A DNA stretch of 64,000 bases from Pseudomonas vanderleydeniana (lineage in GTDB: Bacteria; Pseudomonadota; Gammaproteobacteria; Pseudomonadales; Pseudomonadaceae), in NCBI RefSeq assembly GCF_014268755.2, contig NZ_CP077093.1:6221501-6285500 (forward strand), written 5' to 3'. A program made the translations under genes and the position numbers. Below the pieces are notes generated by a model. The model was not told the origin of the DNA and did not search any database. It saw only the letters and a list, made by a program, of their open reading frames with translations. Positions 1 to 10,140 of this stretch are shown piece by piece; the first letter of the stretch is position 1, and each line of letters opens with the position of its first letter.

Positions 1-914
1 GCCCCGGTATTGACGTCGATGGTGGTCATGGCTTCCGCCGGGTCGACTACCAGGTAGCCACCGGACTTGAGCGGCACCTTGCGCTCCAGGGCTTTCTGGA
101 TCTCGTCCTCGACCCCATACAGATCGAAGATCGGCCGCTCGCCGGGGTAGTGTTCCAGGCGATCGGCGATTTCCGGCATTAGTTCGGCGACGAACTGTGT
201 GGTTTTCTGGAAGGTCTCGCGGGAGTCGATGCGAATCTTCTCGATCTTGGGGCTGACCAGGTCACGCAGGGTCCGCAGCGCCAGGCCAAGATCCTCGTAG
301 ATCACATTCGGCGCACCGATGGTCTTGATCTGCGCGCCGATCTGGTCCCAGAGTCGCCGCAGGTAGCGGATGTCCATCATGATCTCGTCAGCCCCGGCGC
401 CCTCGGCGGCGGTGCGCAGGATGAACCCACCGGCTTCCTTGATGCCTTCCTGGGCGACGCAGTCGCTGACCACCTTTTTCAGGCGCTCACGCTCGGCTTC
501 ATCCTCGATCTTCAGCGAGATGCCGACATGCGCAGTGCGTGGCATGTACACCAGGTAGCGCGAGGGAATCGACAGTTGCGTGGTCAGGCGGGCACCCTTG
601 GTACCGATCGGGTCCTTGGTGACCTGCACCACCAGGCTCTGCCCTTCGTGAACCAGCGCGCTGATGCTTTCCACCGCCGGGCCTTCGCGCATGGAGATTT
701 CCGAGGCATGGATGAACGCCGCGCGATCCAGGCCGATGTCGACGAACGCCGCCTGCATGCCCGGCAGTACCCGGACAACCTTGCCCTTGTAGATATTGCC
801 GACGATGCCGCGCTTCTGCGTCCGCTCGACATGGACCTCTTGCAACACACCGTTCTCTACCACCGCCACGCGCGATTCCATCGGCGTGATGTTGATCAGG
901 ATCTCTTCACTCAT
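1..914 (-). CDS. rng: Ribonuclease G, 3' part cut by the window edge
   Basis: Endoribonuclease of the RNase E/G family, which matures 16S rRNA 5' ends and cleaves some mRNAs in the cytoplasm. About 304 N-terminal residues are visible of the roughly 485 usual. The start MSEEILINITP matches the family. An S1 RNA-binding domain occupies about residues 35-120 (GNIYKGKV, AAFVDIG, AAFIH). The sequence runs off the window just after TTIDVNTG, the segment carrying the first catalytic Mg-binding Asp of the DNase I-like domain. It lies downstream of maf in the mreB-mreC-mreD-maf-rng order known from E. coli and Pseudomonas, so co-transcription with maf is likely. The second metal ligand, Zn-link and C-terminal part cannot be seen. 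Confidence 0.96.
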   Translation of the reverse strand, partial: MSEEILINITPMESRVAVVENGVLQEVHVERTQKRGIVGNIYKGKVVRVLPGMQAAFVDIGLDRAAFIHASEISMREGPAVESISALVHEGQSLVVQVTKDPIGTKGARLTTQLSIPSRYLVYMPRTAHVGISLKIEDEAERERLKKVVSDCVAQEGIKEAGGFILRTAAEGAGADEIMMDIRYLRRLWDQIGAQIKTIGAPNVIYEDLGLALRTLRDLVSPKIEKIRIDSRETFQKTTQFVAELMPEIADRLEHYPGERPIFDLYGVEDEIQKALERKVPLKSGGYLVVDPAEAMTTIDVNTG

Positions 915-970
915 GGCTGCGTCTCGTTCAGGCGTGTTCACAATTATTGCCGTTCACTGGGGTGCGGCAA

Positions 971-1567
971 TCAGCGCACGATAAGGTTTTGCCAACAGGG
1001 TATGTCGAAACGGCCGAGCAGTTCTGCGGTTTCGCACACGGGCAAACCGACCACGCCGGAATAGCTGCCGTTCAGGCTTTCGACGAAAACGGCCGCCAGG
1101 CCTTGAATGGCGTAGCTTCCAGCCTTGTCCCGGGGTTCACCGCTGACCCAGTAGGTGTGTGCCTCTTCTGTTTTGATAGTACGAAATTTCACGAGACTGC
1201 GAACCACCCTCGACTCGCAACGTTCACCGTCCAGCACTGCAATGGCGGTCAGGACTTCGTGCTCGCGCCCCGACAGAGTGAGCAGCGTGGCCACCGCATC
1301 CGCCTCGTCCAGCGGCTTGCCGAGAATACGTTGGTCGAGCACCACGGCGGTGTCGGCGCCCAGCACGCAGGCCGCCGCGACCTCGCCCAGGAGCGCGCGC
1401 CCGGCTGCAGCCTTGCCACGTGCCAAGCGCTCGACGTAGGCCGCCGGCGATTCGCCGGCCAGGGGAGTTTCATCGATATCGGCACTGATCGCGGTAAACG
1501 GCACACCGATCTGGGTGAGCAGCTCACGCCGGCGTGGCGAGCCGGAGGCCAGGTAGAGCGGGTTCAT
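971..1567 (-). CDS. Maf family nucleotide pyrophosphatase (dTTP/UTP type, YhdE-like)
   Basis: 198 residues, the usual Maf length. The family hydrolyses non-canonical or excess nucleoside triphosphates (YhdE: dTTP, UTP and modified forms) to monophosphates. The N-terminal signature [12 protein letters not shown] (residues 6-17) and the catalytic-Asp motif GADT (D72) are intact, as is the late [10 protein letters not shown] segment. I start at MNPLYLAS because AAGGAGA lies 7 nt upstream; the open frame continues 15 codons further 5' with no better ribosome site. It sits between mreD and rng as in other gammaproteobacteria. Assignment to the YhdE rather than YceF (7-methyl-GTP) branch rests mainly on this context. 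Confidence 0.93.
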   Translation of the reverse strand: MNPLYLASGSPRRRELLTQIGVPFTAISADIDETPLAGESPAAYVERLARGKAAAGRALLGEVAAACVLGADTAVVLDQRILGKPLDEADAVATLLTLSGREHEVLTAIAVLDGERCESRVVRSLVKFRTIKTEEAHTYWVSGEPRDKAGSYAIQGLAAVFVESLNGSYSGVVGLPVCETAELLGRFDIPCWQNLIVR

Positions 1568-1634
1568 CGAGACATCTCCTTGTCGGGGCTCTTCGCGCAG
1601 ATCATCGGGCACCGGGAAATGGCCGACGATTCAA

Positions 1635-2126
1635 TCAGTTGATTTTGTAGCGTCGGCGCAGCCCACGCAGGCCGAAGCTGACCCAGGGCCAGAGCAGCGC
1701 ACTGACCAGGGCCGGCAGGACCAGCGCAAGGGTGGGCTGGCGGTTGCCGGTCAGGGCACTGAGCCACAACTGGACCAGTTGCGCCAGGCCGAAGATCACC
1801 AGGATCACCAGGCTCTGCTGCCACATGGGGAACATGCGAAGGCGCTGCTGCAAGGACAGCACCAGGAAGGTGATCAGCGTCAGGATCAGTGCGCTCTGTC
1901 CGAGCAGGGTACCGTAGAGCACGTCTTCGGCCAGGCCGAGCAGGAACGCGGTGACCATGCCGATCTTGTGCGGCAGGTACAGCGACCAGAACGCCAGCAG
2001 CAGTGCCAGCCACAGCGGACGGAGGATTTCCATGAACTGCGGCAACGGCGAGACGCTGAGCAGCAGGCCGATCAGAAAGGTCAGCCAGACGATCCAGCCA
2101 TTACGCGAGAGAGTAGCGCCCGCCAT
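1635..2126 (-). CDS. mreD: Rod shape-determining protein MreD
   Basis: 163-residue inner-membrane protein with about five hydrophobic segments (WIVWLTFLIGLLL, LWLALLLAFWSLY, ALILTLITFLVL, LVILVIFGLAQLV, VLPALVSALLWPWV). With MreB and MreC it is part of the elongasome that guides lateral-wall peptidoglycan synthesis. Two ATG codons are adjacent (2127-2129 and 2124-2126). The GGAGG immediately before them is too close to the first and better spaced for the second, which I chose. The start overlaps the mreC stop, indicating translational coupling. A short, poorly conserved family; identity rests on hydrophobicity plus operon position. Confidence 0.93.
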   Translation of the reverse strand: MAGATLSRNGWIVWLTFLIGLLLSVSPLPQFMEILRPLWLALLLAFWSLYLPHKIGMVTAFLLGLAEDVLYGTLLGQSALILTLITFLVLSLQQRLRMFPMWQQSLVILVIFGLAQLVQLWLSALTGNRQPTLALVLPALVSALLWPWVSFGLRGLRRRYKIN

Positions 2127-3229
2127 CATTCCTCCTGCCGTTGAGTGGCCGCCGGCGGCTTGCTGGCTGGCTTGGCCGCGGGTTTGGCATTGGTCGGCCT
2201 GGCGGCCGGCGTGCTGTTGGTCGCGCCATGGGCCGCAGCCGCATTCGTCGTGCCATGAGCCGTCGGCTTGGCTGCCGGGGCCGTGGCGGCCGGAGCAGCC
2301 GGGGCTGCCGCCGGCTTGGGCACTGTCGCCGGCACCACCGGTGCACCCTCGCCCTGCTTGTCGGCCTCCTGGGCCTGGGCCGCGTCATTGGCCCGCTCTT
2401 CCGGCGTGCGGCTGTCGCTGAACACCAGCAACAGGTAGCGGCTGCGGTTCAATGCCGCCGTCGGCACGGCGCGGACAATAGCGAACGGCTGGCCGGAGTC
2501 GTGGATCACTTCCTTGACCGTCGCCACCGGGTAGCCGGCCGGGAAGCGCTGGCCCAGACCGGAGCTGACCAGCAGGTCGCCTTCCTTGATGTCCGCAGTG
2601 TCGGCCACATGCCGCAGTTCCAGGCGTTCCGGGTTGCCGGTACCGCTGGCAATCGCCCGCAACCCGTTACGGTTGACCTGTACCGGAATGCTGTGGGTGG
2701 TGTCGGTCAGCAACAACACACGCGAGGTGTACGGCATCAGCTCGACCACCTGGCCCATCAGGCCGCGCGCGTCGAGCACTGGCTGCCCGAGCACCACGCC
2801 ATCGCGTTCGCCCTTGTTGATGATGATGCGATGGGTGAAGGGATTGGGGTCCATGCCGATCAGCTCGGCGACTTCGACCTTCTCGTTGACCAGCGCCGAG
2901 GAGTTCAGCAACTCGCGCAGGCGCACGTTCTGCTCGGTCAGGGCGGCCAGCTTCTGCAGGCGCCCCTGCAACAGCAGGTTCTCGGTCTGGAGTTTCTCGT
3001 TCTCGGCGACCAGCTCGGTGCGGCTGCCGAACTGGCTGGCCACGCCTTGCCACAGCCGTTGCGGCAGGTCGGTGATCCAGTACGACTGCATCAGCACCAG
3101 CGAGGCCTGGCTGCGAATCGGCTTGAGCACCGTGAAGCGGGCATCGACCACCATCAGCGCAACCGATAGCACGACCAGTACCAGCAGGCGCACGCCCAAT
3201 GAGGGGCCTTTGGCGAAAAGCGGTTTAAT
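2126..3229 (-). CDS. mreC: Rod shape-determining protein MreC, apparent AUU start
   Basis: Periplasmic scaffold of the elongasome, anchored by one N-terminal membrane segment (LLVLVVLSVALMVV). A coiled coil follows at about residues 70-115 (rich in E, L, Q), then the two-beta-barrel MreC core (GMDPNPFTHRIIINKG, GLMGQVV, LVSSGLGQRFPAGYPV). The last ~75 residues are an Ala/Pro/Lys low-complexity tail, longer than in E. coli MreC. No ATG or GTG is available at the 5' end. AGGAG (3236-3240) lies 6 nt before an ATT (3227-3229) that gives the start IKPLFAKGPSLGVR; the next candidate, TTG at 3197-3199, has no ribosome site and would remove ten residues. 367 residues with the AUU start. Confidence 0.93.
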   Translation of the reverse strand: MKPLFAKGPSLGVRLLVLVVLSVALMVVDARFTVLKPIRSQASLVLMQSYWITDLPQRLWQGVASQFGSRTELVAENEKLQTENLLLQGRLQKLAALTEQNVRLRELLNSSALVNEKVEVAELIGMDPNPFTHRIIINKGERDGVVLGQPVLDARGLMGQVVELMPYTSRVLLLTDTTHSIPVQVNRNGLRAIASGTGNPERLELRHVADTADIKEGDLLVSSGLGQRFPAGYPVATVKEVIHDSGQPFAIVRAVPTAALNRSRYLLLVFSDSRTPEERANDAAQAQEADKQGEGAPVVPATVPKPAAAPAAPAATAPAAKPTAHGTTNAAAAHGATNSTPAARPTNAKPAAKPASKPPAATQRQEE

Positions 3230-3314
3230 AAGCCGCTCCTCCCAGGCAAATAGACATTTTATTCATACGGCATCAAACCGGCCTGGATGCAGATTGACAG
3301 AAGATAAACGCAAC

Positions 3315-3342
3315 AGGCAGCACTGCAAAGTGCTGCCTGTGA
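3315..3342 (-). terminator. Hairpin between mreB and mreC (possible attenuator)
   Basis: A perfect 12-bp inverted repeat (acaggcagcact / agtgctgcctgt) with a GCAA tetraloop lies about 30 nt after the mreB stop. No T-run follows on the minus strand, so it is not a full intrinsic terminator. It could lower expression of mreC and mreD relative to mreB or protect the mreB mRNA 3' end. Confidence 0.55.
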
Positions 3343-3371
3343 ACGGACCGTCATAGCGTCTGCCAGCGAAC

Positions 3372-4499
<1,128 letters not shown>

Positions 4500-4619
4500 T
4501 TAGGCGTTTTTCCGAGCACCATCCCATACAATCGCGGCCATGTGACCGTGGAAATGCGGTAGTGTTCCACCAATCCAACATCCGGACAGCTTCCATTTTG
4601 TTTTCCACTGGAGATTCCC

Positions 4620-4907
4620 ATGGCGCTTGACCGCTCCGACGTGGAAAAAATCGCTCACCTGGCCCGCCTGGACCTGGTCGCAGACGATATTCCACGCACC
4701 ACCGAAGCTCTGAACAGCATTCTGGGTCTGGTCGACCAGATGCAGGCTGTCGATACCGACGGTATCGAACCCCTTGCCCACCCTCTGGAAGCGAGCCAGC
4801 GCCTGCGCGCCGACGCCGTGACCGAACGCAACAACCGCGAGGCCTATCAGTCCATCGCACCAGCGGTCGAAAACGGCCTGTACCTGGTTCCGAAAGTCAT
4901 CGACTAA
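4620..4907 (+). CDS. gatC: Asp/Glu-tRNA amidotransferase subunit C
   Basis: 95 residues, normal for GatC. It wraps around GatA and stabilises the GatCAB complex, which converts Glu-tRNA(Gln) and/or Asp-tRNA(Asn) to the amidated forms. The start [18 protein letters not shown] and the C-terminal [23 protein letters not shown] are characteristic. CTGGAGA lies 7 nt before the ATG. It opens the gatC-gatA-gatB operon, with 16 nt to gatA. Confidence 0.97.
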   Translation: MALDRSDVEKIAHLARLDLVADDIPRTTEALNSILGLVDQMQAVDTDGIEPLAHPLEASQRLRADAVTERNNREAYQSIAPAVENGLYLVPKVID

Positions 4908-4923
4908 AGGGAAAGAGCCTGCA

Positions 4924-6375
4924 ATGCATCAAATGACTCTGGCCGAGATCGCCCGCGGACTCGCCGACAAGAAGTTTTCCGCCGAAGAACTGACCCGTAC
5001 CCTGCTGGCGCGCATCGCCCAGCTCGACCCGCAGGTCAACAGCTTCATCAGCCTCACCGAGGAACTGGCCCTGCAGCAGGCCAAGGCTGCCGACGTGCGT
5101 CGCGCCAATGGCGAGAGCGGTGCCCTGCTGGGCGCTCCGATCGGCCACAAGGACCTGTTCTGCACCCAGGGCGTACGCACCAGCTGCGGCTCGAAGATGC
5201 TCGACAACTTCAAGGCGCCCTACGACGCCACCGTGGTTGCCAAGCTCGCGGCCGCCGGCGCGGTCACCCTGGGCAAGACCAACATGGACGAGTTCGCCAT
5301 GGGTTCGGCCAACGAGTCGAGCTACTACGGCAAGGTAAGGAACCCGTGGAACCTGGAGCACGTGCCGGGTGGTTCATCCGGCGGCTCCGCCGCGGCTGTC
5401 GCTGCGCGCCTGTTGCCAGCCGCCACCGCGACCGACACCGGCGGCTCGATTCGCCAGCCGGCGGCGTTCACCAACCTCACCGGCCTGAAACCGACCTACG
5501 GCCGTGTTTCGCGCTGGGGCATGATCGCCTACGCCTCCAGCCTCGACCAGGGTGGCCCGCTGGCCCGTACCGCCGAAGACTGCGCGCTGCTCCTGCAGGG
5601 CATGGCCGGTTTCGACCCGCAGGACTCCACCAGCATCGATGAGCCGGTACCGGACTACAGCGCCAGCCTGAACGACTCGCTGCAAGGCCTGCGCATCGGT
5701 GTACCGAAGGAGTACTTCAGCGCCGGCCTCGACCCGCGCATCGCCGAACGGGTGCAGGAAAGCGTCAGGGAACTGGAAAAGCTCGGCGCGGTGATCAAGG
5801 AGATCAGCCTGCCGAACAACCAGCATGCGATCCCCGCCTATTATGTGATCGCACCGGCCGAGGCCTCCTCCAACCTGTCGCGTTTCGACGGTGTGCGCTT
5901 CGGCCATCGCTGCGAGAACCCGACCGACCTCACCGACCTGTACAAGCGTTCGCGTGGCGAAGGTTTCGGCGCCGAAGTGCAGCGCCGGATCATGGTCGGT
6001 ACCTACGCCCTGTCGGCTGGCTACTACGACGCCTACTACCTCAAGGCGCAGAAGATCCGTCGCCTGATCAAGAACGACTTCATGAACGCCTTCAAGGAAG
6101 TCGATGTGATTCTTGGCCCGACCACGCCGAACCCGGCCTGGAAGATCGGCGCCAAGAACAACGATCCGGTCGCCGAGTATCTGGAAGACTTCTACACCAT
6201 CACCGCCAACCTCGCGGGCCTGCCGGGCTTGTCCATGCCAGCGGGCTTCGTCGACGGCTTGCCGGTCGGCGTGCAATTGCTTGCCCCGTATTTCCAGGAA
6301 GGCCGCTTGCTCAACGTTGCGCACCAGTATCAGTTGAACACTGACTGGCACACCCGCACCCCCCAGGGGTTTTGA
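4924..6375 (+). CDS. gatA: Glutamyl/aspartyl-tRNA amidotransferase subunit A
   Basis: 483-residue amidase-signature enzyme that releases ammonia from glutamine for transfer in GatB. The Ser-cisSer-Lys triad is visible as K76 (GHKDLF), S151 (PGGSSGGS) and S175 (DTGGSIR). Length and ends are normal. The stop is followed by an unusually long imperfect palindrome (6375-6489) before gatB, while gatC-gatA spacing is only 16 nt, so gatB expression may be tuned separately. Confidence 0.98.
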   Translation: MHQMTLAEIARGLADKKFSAEELTRTLLARIAQLDPQVNSFISLTEELALQQAKAADVRRANGESGALLGAPIGHKDLFCTQGVRTSCGSKMLDNFKAPYDATVVAKLAAAGAVTLGKTNMDEFAMGSANESSYYGKVRNPWNLEHVPGGSSGGSAAAVAARLLPAATATDTGGSIRQPAAFTNLTGLKPTYGRVSRWGMIAYASSLDQGGPLARTAEDCALLLQGMAGFDPQDSTSIDEPVPDYSASLNDSLQGLRIGVPKEYFSAGLDPRIAERVQESVRELEKLGAVIKEISLPNNQHAIPAYYVIAPAEASSNLSRFDGVRFGHRCENPTDLTDLYKRSRGEGFGAEVQRRIMVGTYALSAGYYDAYYLKAQKIRRLIKNDFMNAFKEVDVILGPTTPNPAWKIGAKNNDPVAEYLEDFYTITANLAGLPGLSMPAGFVDGLPVGVQLLAPYFQEGRLLNVAHQYQLNTDWHTRTPQGF

Positions 6376-6489
6376 AGCTGCTGCGCTCGGTAATGCTGCG
6401 TTGAAAGCTGGCTCGTAATGCTCATTGACTACAGTCAACTGCGCTTACTCGCCAGCCTTCGCCTTGCCTTACCGTCGCTCGCGACGCTT
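6375..6489. repeat. Long imperfect palindrome between gatA and gatB (element A)
   Basis: About 115 bp fold back on themselves around a TGACTACAGTCA centre near 6433. Matching arm blocks run outward: TTGACT, GTAA, GCTGGC and CGGTAA on the left pair with their complements on the right, ending in AAGC/GCTT. One arm-and-centre segment aligns, on the opposite strand, with a second element at 37950-38026 (shared GGCGAG, AGTT-AC, AATGAGCA and CTTTC blocks), so this is probably a dispersed Pseudomonas repeat. It differs from the REP type elsewhere in the window. Confidence 0.7.
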
Positions 6490-6524
6490 CAAAAGTCCCC
6501 TGGCAAGATTTGAGGAAAAACACC

Positions 6525-7970
6525 ATGCAATGGGAAGTCGTGATCGGGCTGGAGATTCACACCCAGCTCGCCACCCAATCGAAGATTTTCTCCGGCAGCT
6601 CGACCACCTTCGGCTCCGAACCCAACACCCAGGCCAGCCTGGTCGACCTGGGCATGCCCGGCGTATTGCCGGTGCTGAACCAGGAAGCGGTGCACATGGC
6701 GGTGAAGTTCGGCCTGGCGATCGACGCCGAGATCGGCCAGCACAACGTGTTCGCCCGCAAGAACTACTTCTACCCGGACCTGCCCAAGGGGTACCAGATC
6801 AGCCAGATGGAACTGCCGATCGTCGGCAAGGGCCACCTGGACATCACCCTGGAAGACGGCACCGTCAAGCGCATCGGCGTGACTCGTGCGCACTTGGAAG
6901 AAGATGCCGGCAAGAGCCTGCACGAAGACTTCAGCGGCGCCACCGGCATCGACCTGAACCGCGCGGGCACCCCGCTGCTGGAAATCGTTTCCGAACCGGA
7001 CATGCGCAGTGCCAAGGAAGCCGTGGCCTACGTCAAGGCGATCCACGCACTGGTGCGCTACCTGGGCATCTGCGACGGCAACATGGCCGAAGGTTCGCTG
7101 CGTTGCGACTGCAACGTCTCGGTTCGCCCCAAGGGCCAGGCCGAGTTCGGCACCCGCTGCGAGATCAAGAACGTCAACTCGTTCCGCTTCATCGAGAAGG
7201 CGATCAATAGTGAAGTTCAGCGCCAGATCGACCTGATCGAGTACGGCGGCAAGGTGATCCAGCAAACCCGCCTGTACGACCCGAACAAGGACGAAACCCG
7301 CGCCATGCGCAGCAAGGAAGAAGCGAACGACTATCGCTACTTCCCCGACCCCGACCTGCTGCCGGTAATCATCGAGGACGCCTTCCTGGCTGATGTTCGC
7401 GCCAAGCTGCCGGAACTGCCGCCACAGAAGCGCGAGCGCTTCCAGTCGCAGTACGGCCTGTCGCTGTACGACGCCAGCGTCCTGGCTTCGAGCCGCGAGC
7501 AGGCGGAATACTTCGAACAGGTTGCCAGCATCAGCGCCGATGCCAAGCTGGCGGCCAACTGGGTCATGGTCGAGCTGGGCAGCCTGCTGAACAAGCTGGG
7601 CGTGGAAATCGACCAGGCGCCCGTCACTGCCGAGCAACTGGGTGGCATGCTGCTGCGGATCAAGGACAACACCATCTCCGGCAAGATCGCCAAGACCGTG
7701 TTCGAAGCCATGGCCAACGGCGAAGGCAATGCCGATCAGGTGATCGAGGCCCGCGGCCTGAAGCAGGTCACCGACAGCGCAGCGATCGAGAAGGTGCTGG
7801 ACGAAGTGCTGGCGGCCAACGCCGAGCAGGTCGAGCAGTACCGTGCGGCGGACGAAGCCAAGCGCGGCAAGATGTTCGGCTTCTTCGTCGGCCAGGCGAT
7901 GAAGGCCTCCAAGGGCAAGGCCAACCCGCAACAGGTGAACGAACTGCTGAAAAGCAAGCTCGAAGGCTGA
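6525..7970 (+). CDS. gatB: Glutamyl/aspartyl-tRNA amidotransferase subunit B
   Basis: 481-residue kinase/transferase subunit that activates the misacylated tRNA carboxylate with ATP and amidates it with ammonia from GatA. N-terminal [15 protein letters not shown] and the metal-site region [10 protein letters not shown] are intact, as are the helical and YqeY-like C-terminal domains ending near [12 protein letters not shown] use the ATG at 6525; a TTG five codons earlier is in frame but the conserved N terminus and the GAGG at 6512-6515 favour the ATG. Confidence 0.97.
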   Translation: MQWEVVIGLEIHTQLATQSKIFSGSSTTFGSEPNTQASLVDLGMPGVLPVLNQEAVHMAVKFGLAIDAEIGQHNVFARKNYFYPDLPKGYQISQMELPIVGKGHLDITLEDGTVKRIGVTRAHLEEDAGKSLHEDFSGATGIDLNRAGTPLLEIVSEPDMRSAKEAVAYVKAIHALVRYLGICDGNMAEGSLRCDCNVSVRPKGQAEFGTRCEIKNVNSFRFIEKAINSEVQRQIDLIEYGGKVIQQTRLYDPNKDETRAMRSKEEANDYRYFPDPDLLPVIIEDAFLADVRAKLPELPPQKRERFQSQYGLSLYDASVLASSREQAEYFEQVASISADAKLAANWVMVELGSLLNKLGVEIDQAPVTAEQLGGMLLRIKDNTISGKIAKTVFEAMANGEGNADQVIEARGLKQVTDSAAIEKVLDEVLAANAEQVEQYRAADEAKRGKMFGFFVGQAMKASKGKANPQQVNELLKSKLEG

Positions 7971-7992
7971 CAGCGCCCAGGTGCGCAGGCCA

Positions 7993-8128
7993 CCTTGTGG
8001 TGAGGGGGCTTGCCCCCGCTGGGCAGCGAAGCGGCCCTGAAACCAGCACACTCAGTGTCTCAGACGAGACGAGGTGTCTGGTTCTACGACTGCTACGCAG
8101 CCGAACGGGGGCAAGCCCCCTCGCCACA
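7993..8128. repeat. REPIN-type REP pair between gatB and the RlpA-like gene
   Basis: Two inverted copies of a Pseudomonas REP (CCTTGTGGTGAGGGGGCTTGCCCCC and its mirror ending GGGGGCAAGCCCCCTCGCCACA, each described here only by its ends) enclose about 75 bp. This is the usual doublet form mobilised by RAYT transposases in fluorescent pseudomonads; no RAYT gene is in the window. Confidence 0.85.
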
Positions 8129-8161
8129 GATGCGCAATCGCAGCTCCACCGAGGATATCCG

Positions 8162-8533
8162 ATGAAACGCCTGCTCGCCGCCTTTGCCTTCCTCTCCCTG
8201 TTGGCCGGGTGTGCCACCCACGACATCGACCCGCGCGGCTACGACGAAACCGGCACGGCCTCCTATTACGGTCGCCAGCACCATGGCAAGCGCACCGCCA
8301 GCGGTGAACCCTTCAACCAGAACGGCCTGACCGCTGCCCATCGCCAGCTCCCCTTCGGCACCCGGGTAAAAGTCACCAACCTCGCCAACGACCGCAGCGT
8401 CGTGGTCCGTATCAATGATCGCGGCCCGCACACCCGTGGGCGCCTGATCGATGTTTCCCGACAAGCCGCCGAAGAGCTGGGCATGCTACAAAGCGGTACC
8501 GCGCGCGTGCGCGTCCAAAGCCTCAGCGACTGA
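8162..8533 (+). CDS. Short RlpA-like double-psi beta-barrel lipoprotein
   Basis: 123 residues. A signal peptide with lipobox (LLAGC, C18) is followed by one double-psi beta-barrel: GTASYYG, GKRTASGEPF, LPFGTRVKVTN, VRINDRGP, GRLIDVSRQAAEELGM. RlpA proteins are outer-membrane lipoproteins, and P. aeruginosa RlpA is a lytic transglycosylase acting on denuded septal peptidoglycan. This copy lacks the C-terminal SPOR domain and is about a third of full RlpA length, so septal targeting is not implied. The residues around DRGP that contribute to catalysis are kept. A longer frame begins upstream inside the REP pair; the signal peptide fixes the start used. Confidence 0.88.
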   Translation: MKRLLAAFAFLSLLAGCATHDIDPRGYDETGTASYYGRQHHGKRTASGEPFNQNGLTAAHRQLPFGTRVKVTNLANDRSVVVRINDRGPHTRGRLIDVSRQAAEELGMLQSGTARVRVQSLSD

Positions 8534-8550
8534 CTCCGGGGAGCCCCGCC

Positions 8551-9648
8551 ATTTTCGGATTGACCAACCTGCCGATCCTGAGCCTGATCCAACTGCTCGG
8601 CGGCCTGTTCCTGCTGCTCATCGGTGCCGAACTGCTGGTACGGGCAGCCGTACGCCTGGCTGCCAGCCTGCGGGTGCGACCGCTGCTGATCGGGCTGACC
8701 ATCGTCGCCTTCGGCAGCAGCGCCCCACAGATGTCCGTCAGCCTCCAGGCGGCCCTCCAGGACAATGCCGATATCGCCGTCGGCAGCGTGATCGGCGGCA
8801 ATATCTTCAATACCCTGGTGACCCTCGGCCTTTCGGCACTGATCATTCCCCTGCGGGTATCACGCCAACTGGTGCGCCTGGATATCCCGCTGATGATCGT
8901 CGCCAGCCTCATGGTCTTCGGCCTGGCCCTCAATGAAGAACTGAGCCGCTTCGATGGCGTGCTCATGCTCGTGGTGTTTGCGTTGTACCTGGGGTTGCTG
9001 CTGCGCACCTCGCAGCACAGCCAGCCAGCGCAATCCGCGTCCCAGCCGCAGCTGCCACGCGCCCCCTGGATCAGCAGCGTGCTCTGGATGCTGCTCGGCC
9101 TTGGCCTGCTGACACTCGCTGGCCACCTGCTGCTCGATGCCGCCGTGGAAGTCGCCACGGAACTGGGCCTGTCGGAGCGGATCATCGGCCTGACGGTGGT
9201 CGCGGTAGGCACCTCCCTACCCCAACTGGCCACCTCGCTGATCGCAGCCATCCGCGGCCAGCGCGACATCGCCGTCGGCAACGTGATCGGCGGCAACCTG
9301 TTCAACCTGCTGGGCGTGCTTGGCGTGACCGCGCTGATTGCCCCGCAACCGCTGTCGGTCTCGCCCAATGCGCTGTCGTTCGACCTGCCGGTGATGCTCG
9401 CTGTCGCGGCACTGTGCTGGCCGGTGTTCTACTCCGGCTACCGCATCACTCGCGCCGAGGGCTTGCTGTTTCTCGGCCTGTACCTGGCCTACGGGCTGCA
9501 TGTAGTGTGGTTCACCACCGGCATGCCGATGGCGGTGCGGCTTGAACGCCTGATGCTGTTCTTCATCCTGCCGGCACTGTTGGCGTACCTGCTGTTCAGT
9601 ACGCTACGAGCCTGGCGCCGCCAACACTCCCAGGAGCCACTGCAATGA
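8551..9648 (+). CDS. Calcium/sodium:proton antiporter family protein (YrbG/CaxA-like)
   Basis: Inner-membrane cation exchanger with two homologous halves, each with a conserved alpha-repeat: GSSAPQMSVSLQA near residue 50 and GTSLPQLATSLIA near residue 215, both followed by GNxxGGNxFN. About ten membrane segments. The 5' end is unusual: there is no ATG. GGGGAG (8538-8543) is 7 nt from an ATT (8551), giving FGLTNLPILSL; a TTG at 8560 is in frame but 16 nt from that site. I use the ATT but the TTG is possible. The stop overlaps the next gene by 4 nt. The ion carried in vivo is not shown by the sequence. Confidence 0.88.
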   Translation: MFGLTNLPILSLIQLLGGLFLLLIGAELLVRAAVRLAASLRVRPLLIGLTIVAFGSSAPQMSVSLQAALQDNADIAVGSVIGGNIFNTLVTLGLSALIIPLRVSRQLVRLDIPLMIVASLMVFGLALNEELSRFDGVLMLVVFALYLGLLLRTSQHSQPAQSASQPQLPRAPWISSVLWMLLGLGLLTLAGHLLLDAAVEVATELGLSERIIGLTVVAVGTSLPQLATSLIAAIRGQRDIAVGNVIGGNLFNLLGVLGVTALIAPQPLSVSPNALSFDLPVMLAVAALCWPVFYSGYRITRAEGLLFLGLYLAYGLHVVWFTTGMPMAVRLERLMLFFILPALLAYLLFSTLRAWRRQHSQEPLQ

Positions 9649-10031
9649 GCGATCAGAAAAAAACCGGCATCGAGATGCGCCGCCAGGTCATGGGCGATAC
9701 CTTCGTCGACCGCGCCCTGGGCAATGCCACCGAGTTCAGCCAGCCATTGCAGGATTTCGTCAACGAACACGCCTGGGGCGGCGTCTGGAATCGCGACGGC
9801 TTGCCGCTCAAGACCCGCAGCCTGATCACCCTGGCGGCACTCACCGCACTCAAGTGCCCGCAGGAGCTCAAGGGTCACGTCCGCGGTGCCCTGAACAACG
9901 GCTGCACGGTGGAGGAGATCCGCGAGGCGCTGCTGCATTGCGCGGTGTATGCCGGGGTACCCGCGGCGATCGACGCTTTCCGCGCAGCACAGGAAGTCAT
10001 CGACGCCTACACGGCAAGCGAAAATCCCTGA
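9645..10031 (+). CDS. Carboxymuconolactone decarboxylase family protein
   Basis: 128-residue all-helical CMD/AhpD-fold protein, close in length to PcaC (gamma-carboxymuconolactone decarboxylase). It keeps the pattern LPLKTRSLITLAALTAL followed by ELKGHVRGALNNG and EEIREALLHCAVYAGVPAAIDAF. It has one Cys in the ALLHC position and no CxxC, so it is not an AhpD-type peroxidase. Translationally coupled (ATGA overlap) to the exchanger. No other protocatechuate-pathway gene is nearby, so the true substrate is uncertain. Confidence 0.88.
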   Translation: MSDQKKTGIEMRRQVMGDTFVDRALGNATEFSQPLQDFVNEHAWGGVWNRDGLPLKTRSLITLAALTALKCPQELKGHVRGALNNGCTVEEIREALLHCAVYAGVPAAIDAFRAAQEVIDAYTASENP

Positions 10032-10140
10032 TCCGCACCGCCGGTTCCTCGACTAGACTCCACAAGCGACAACCCACCGGTGCAACTCCCAGCAGTCAGA
10101 GGCGTCACCACTGTGTCCGACCTGCACGGGAATCTACTGC

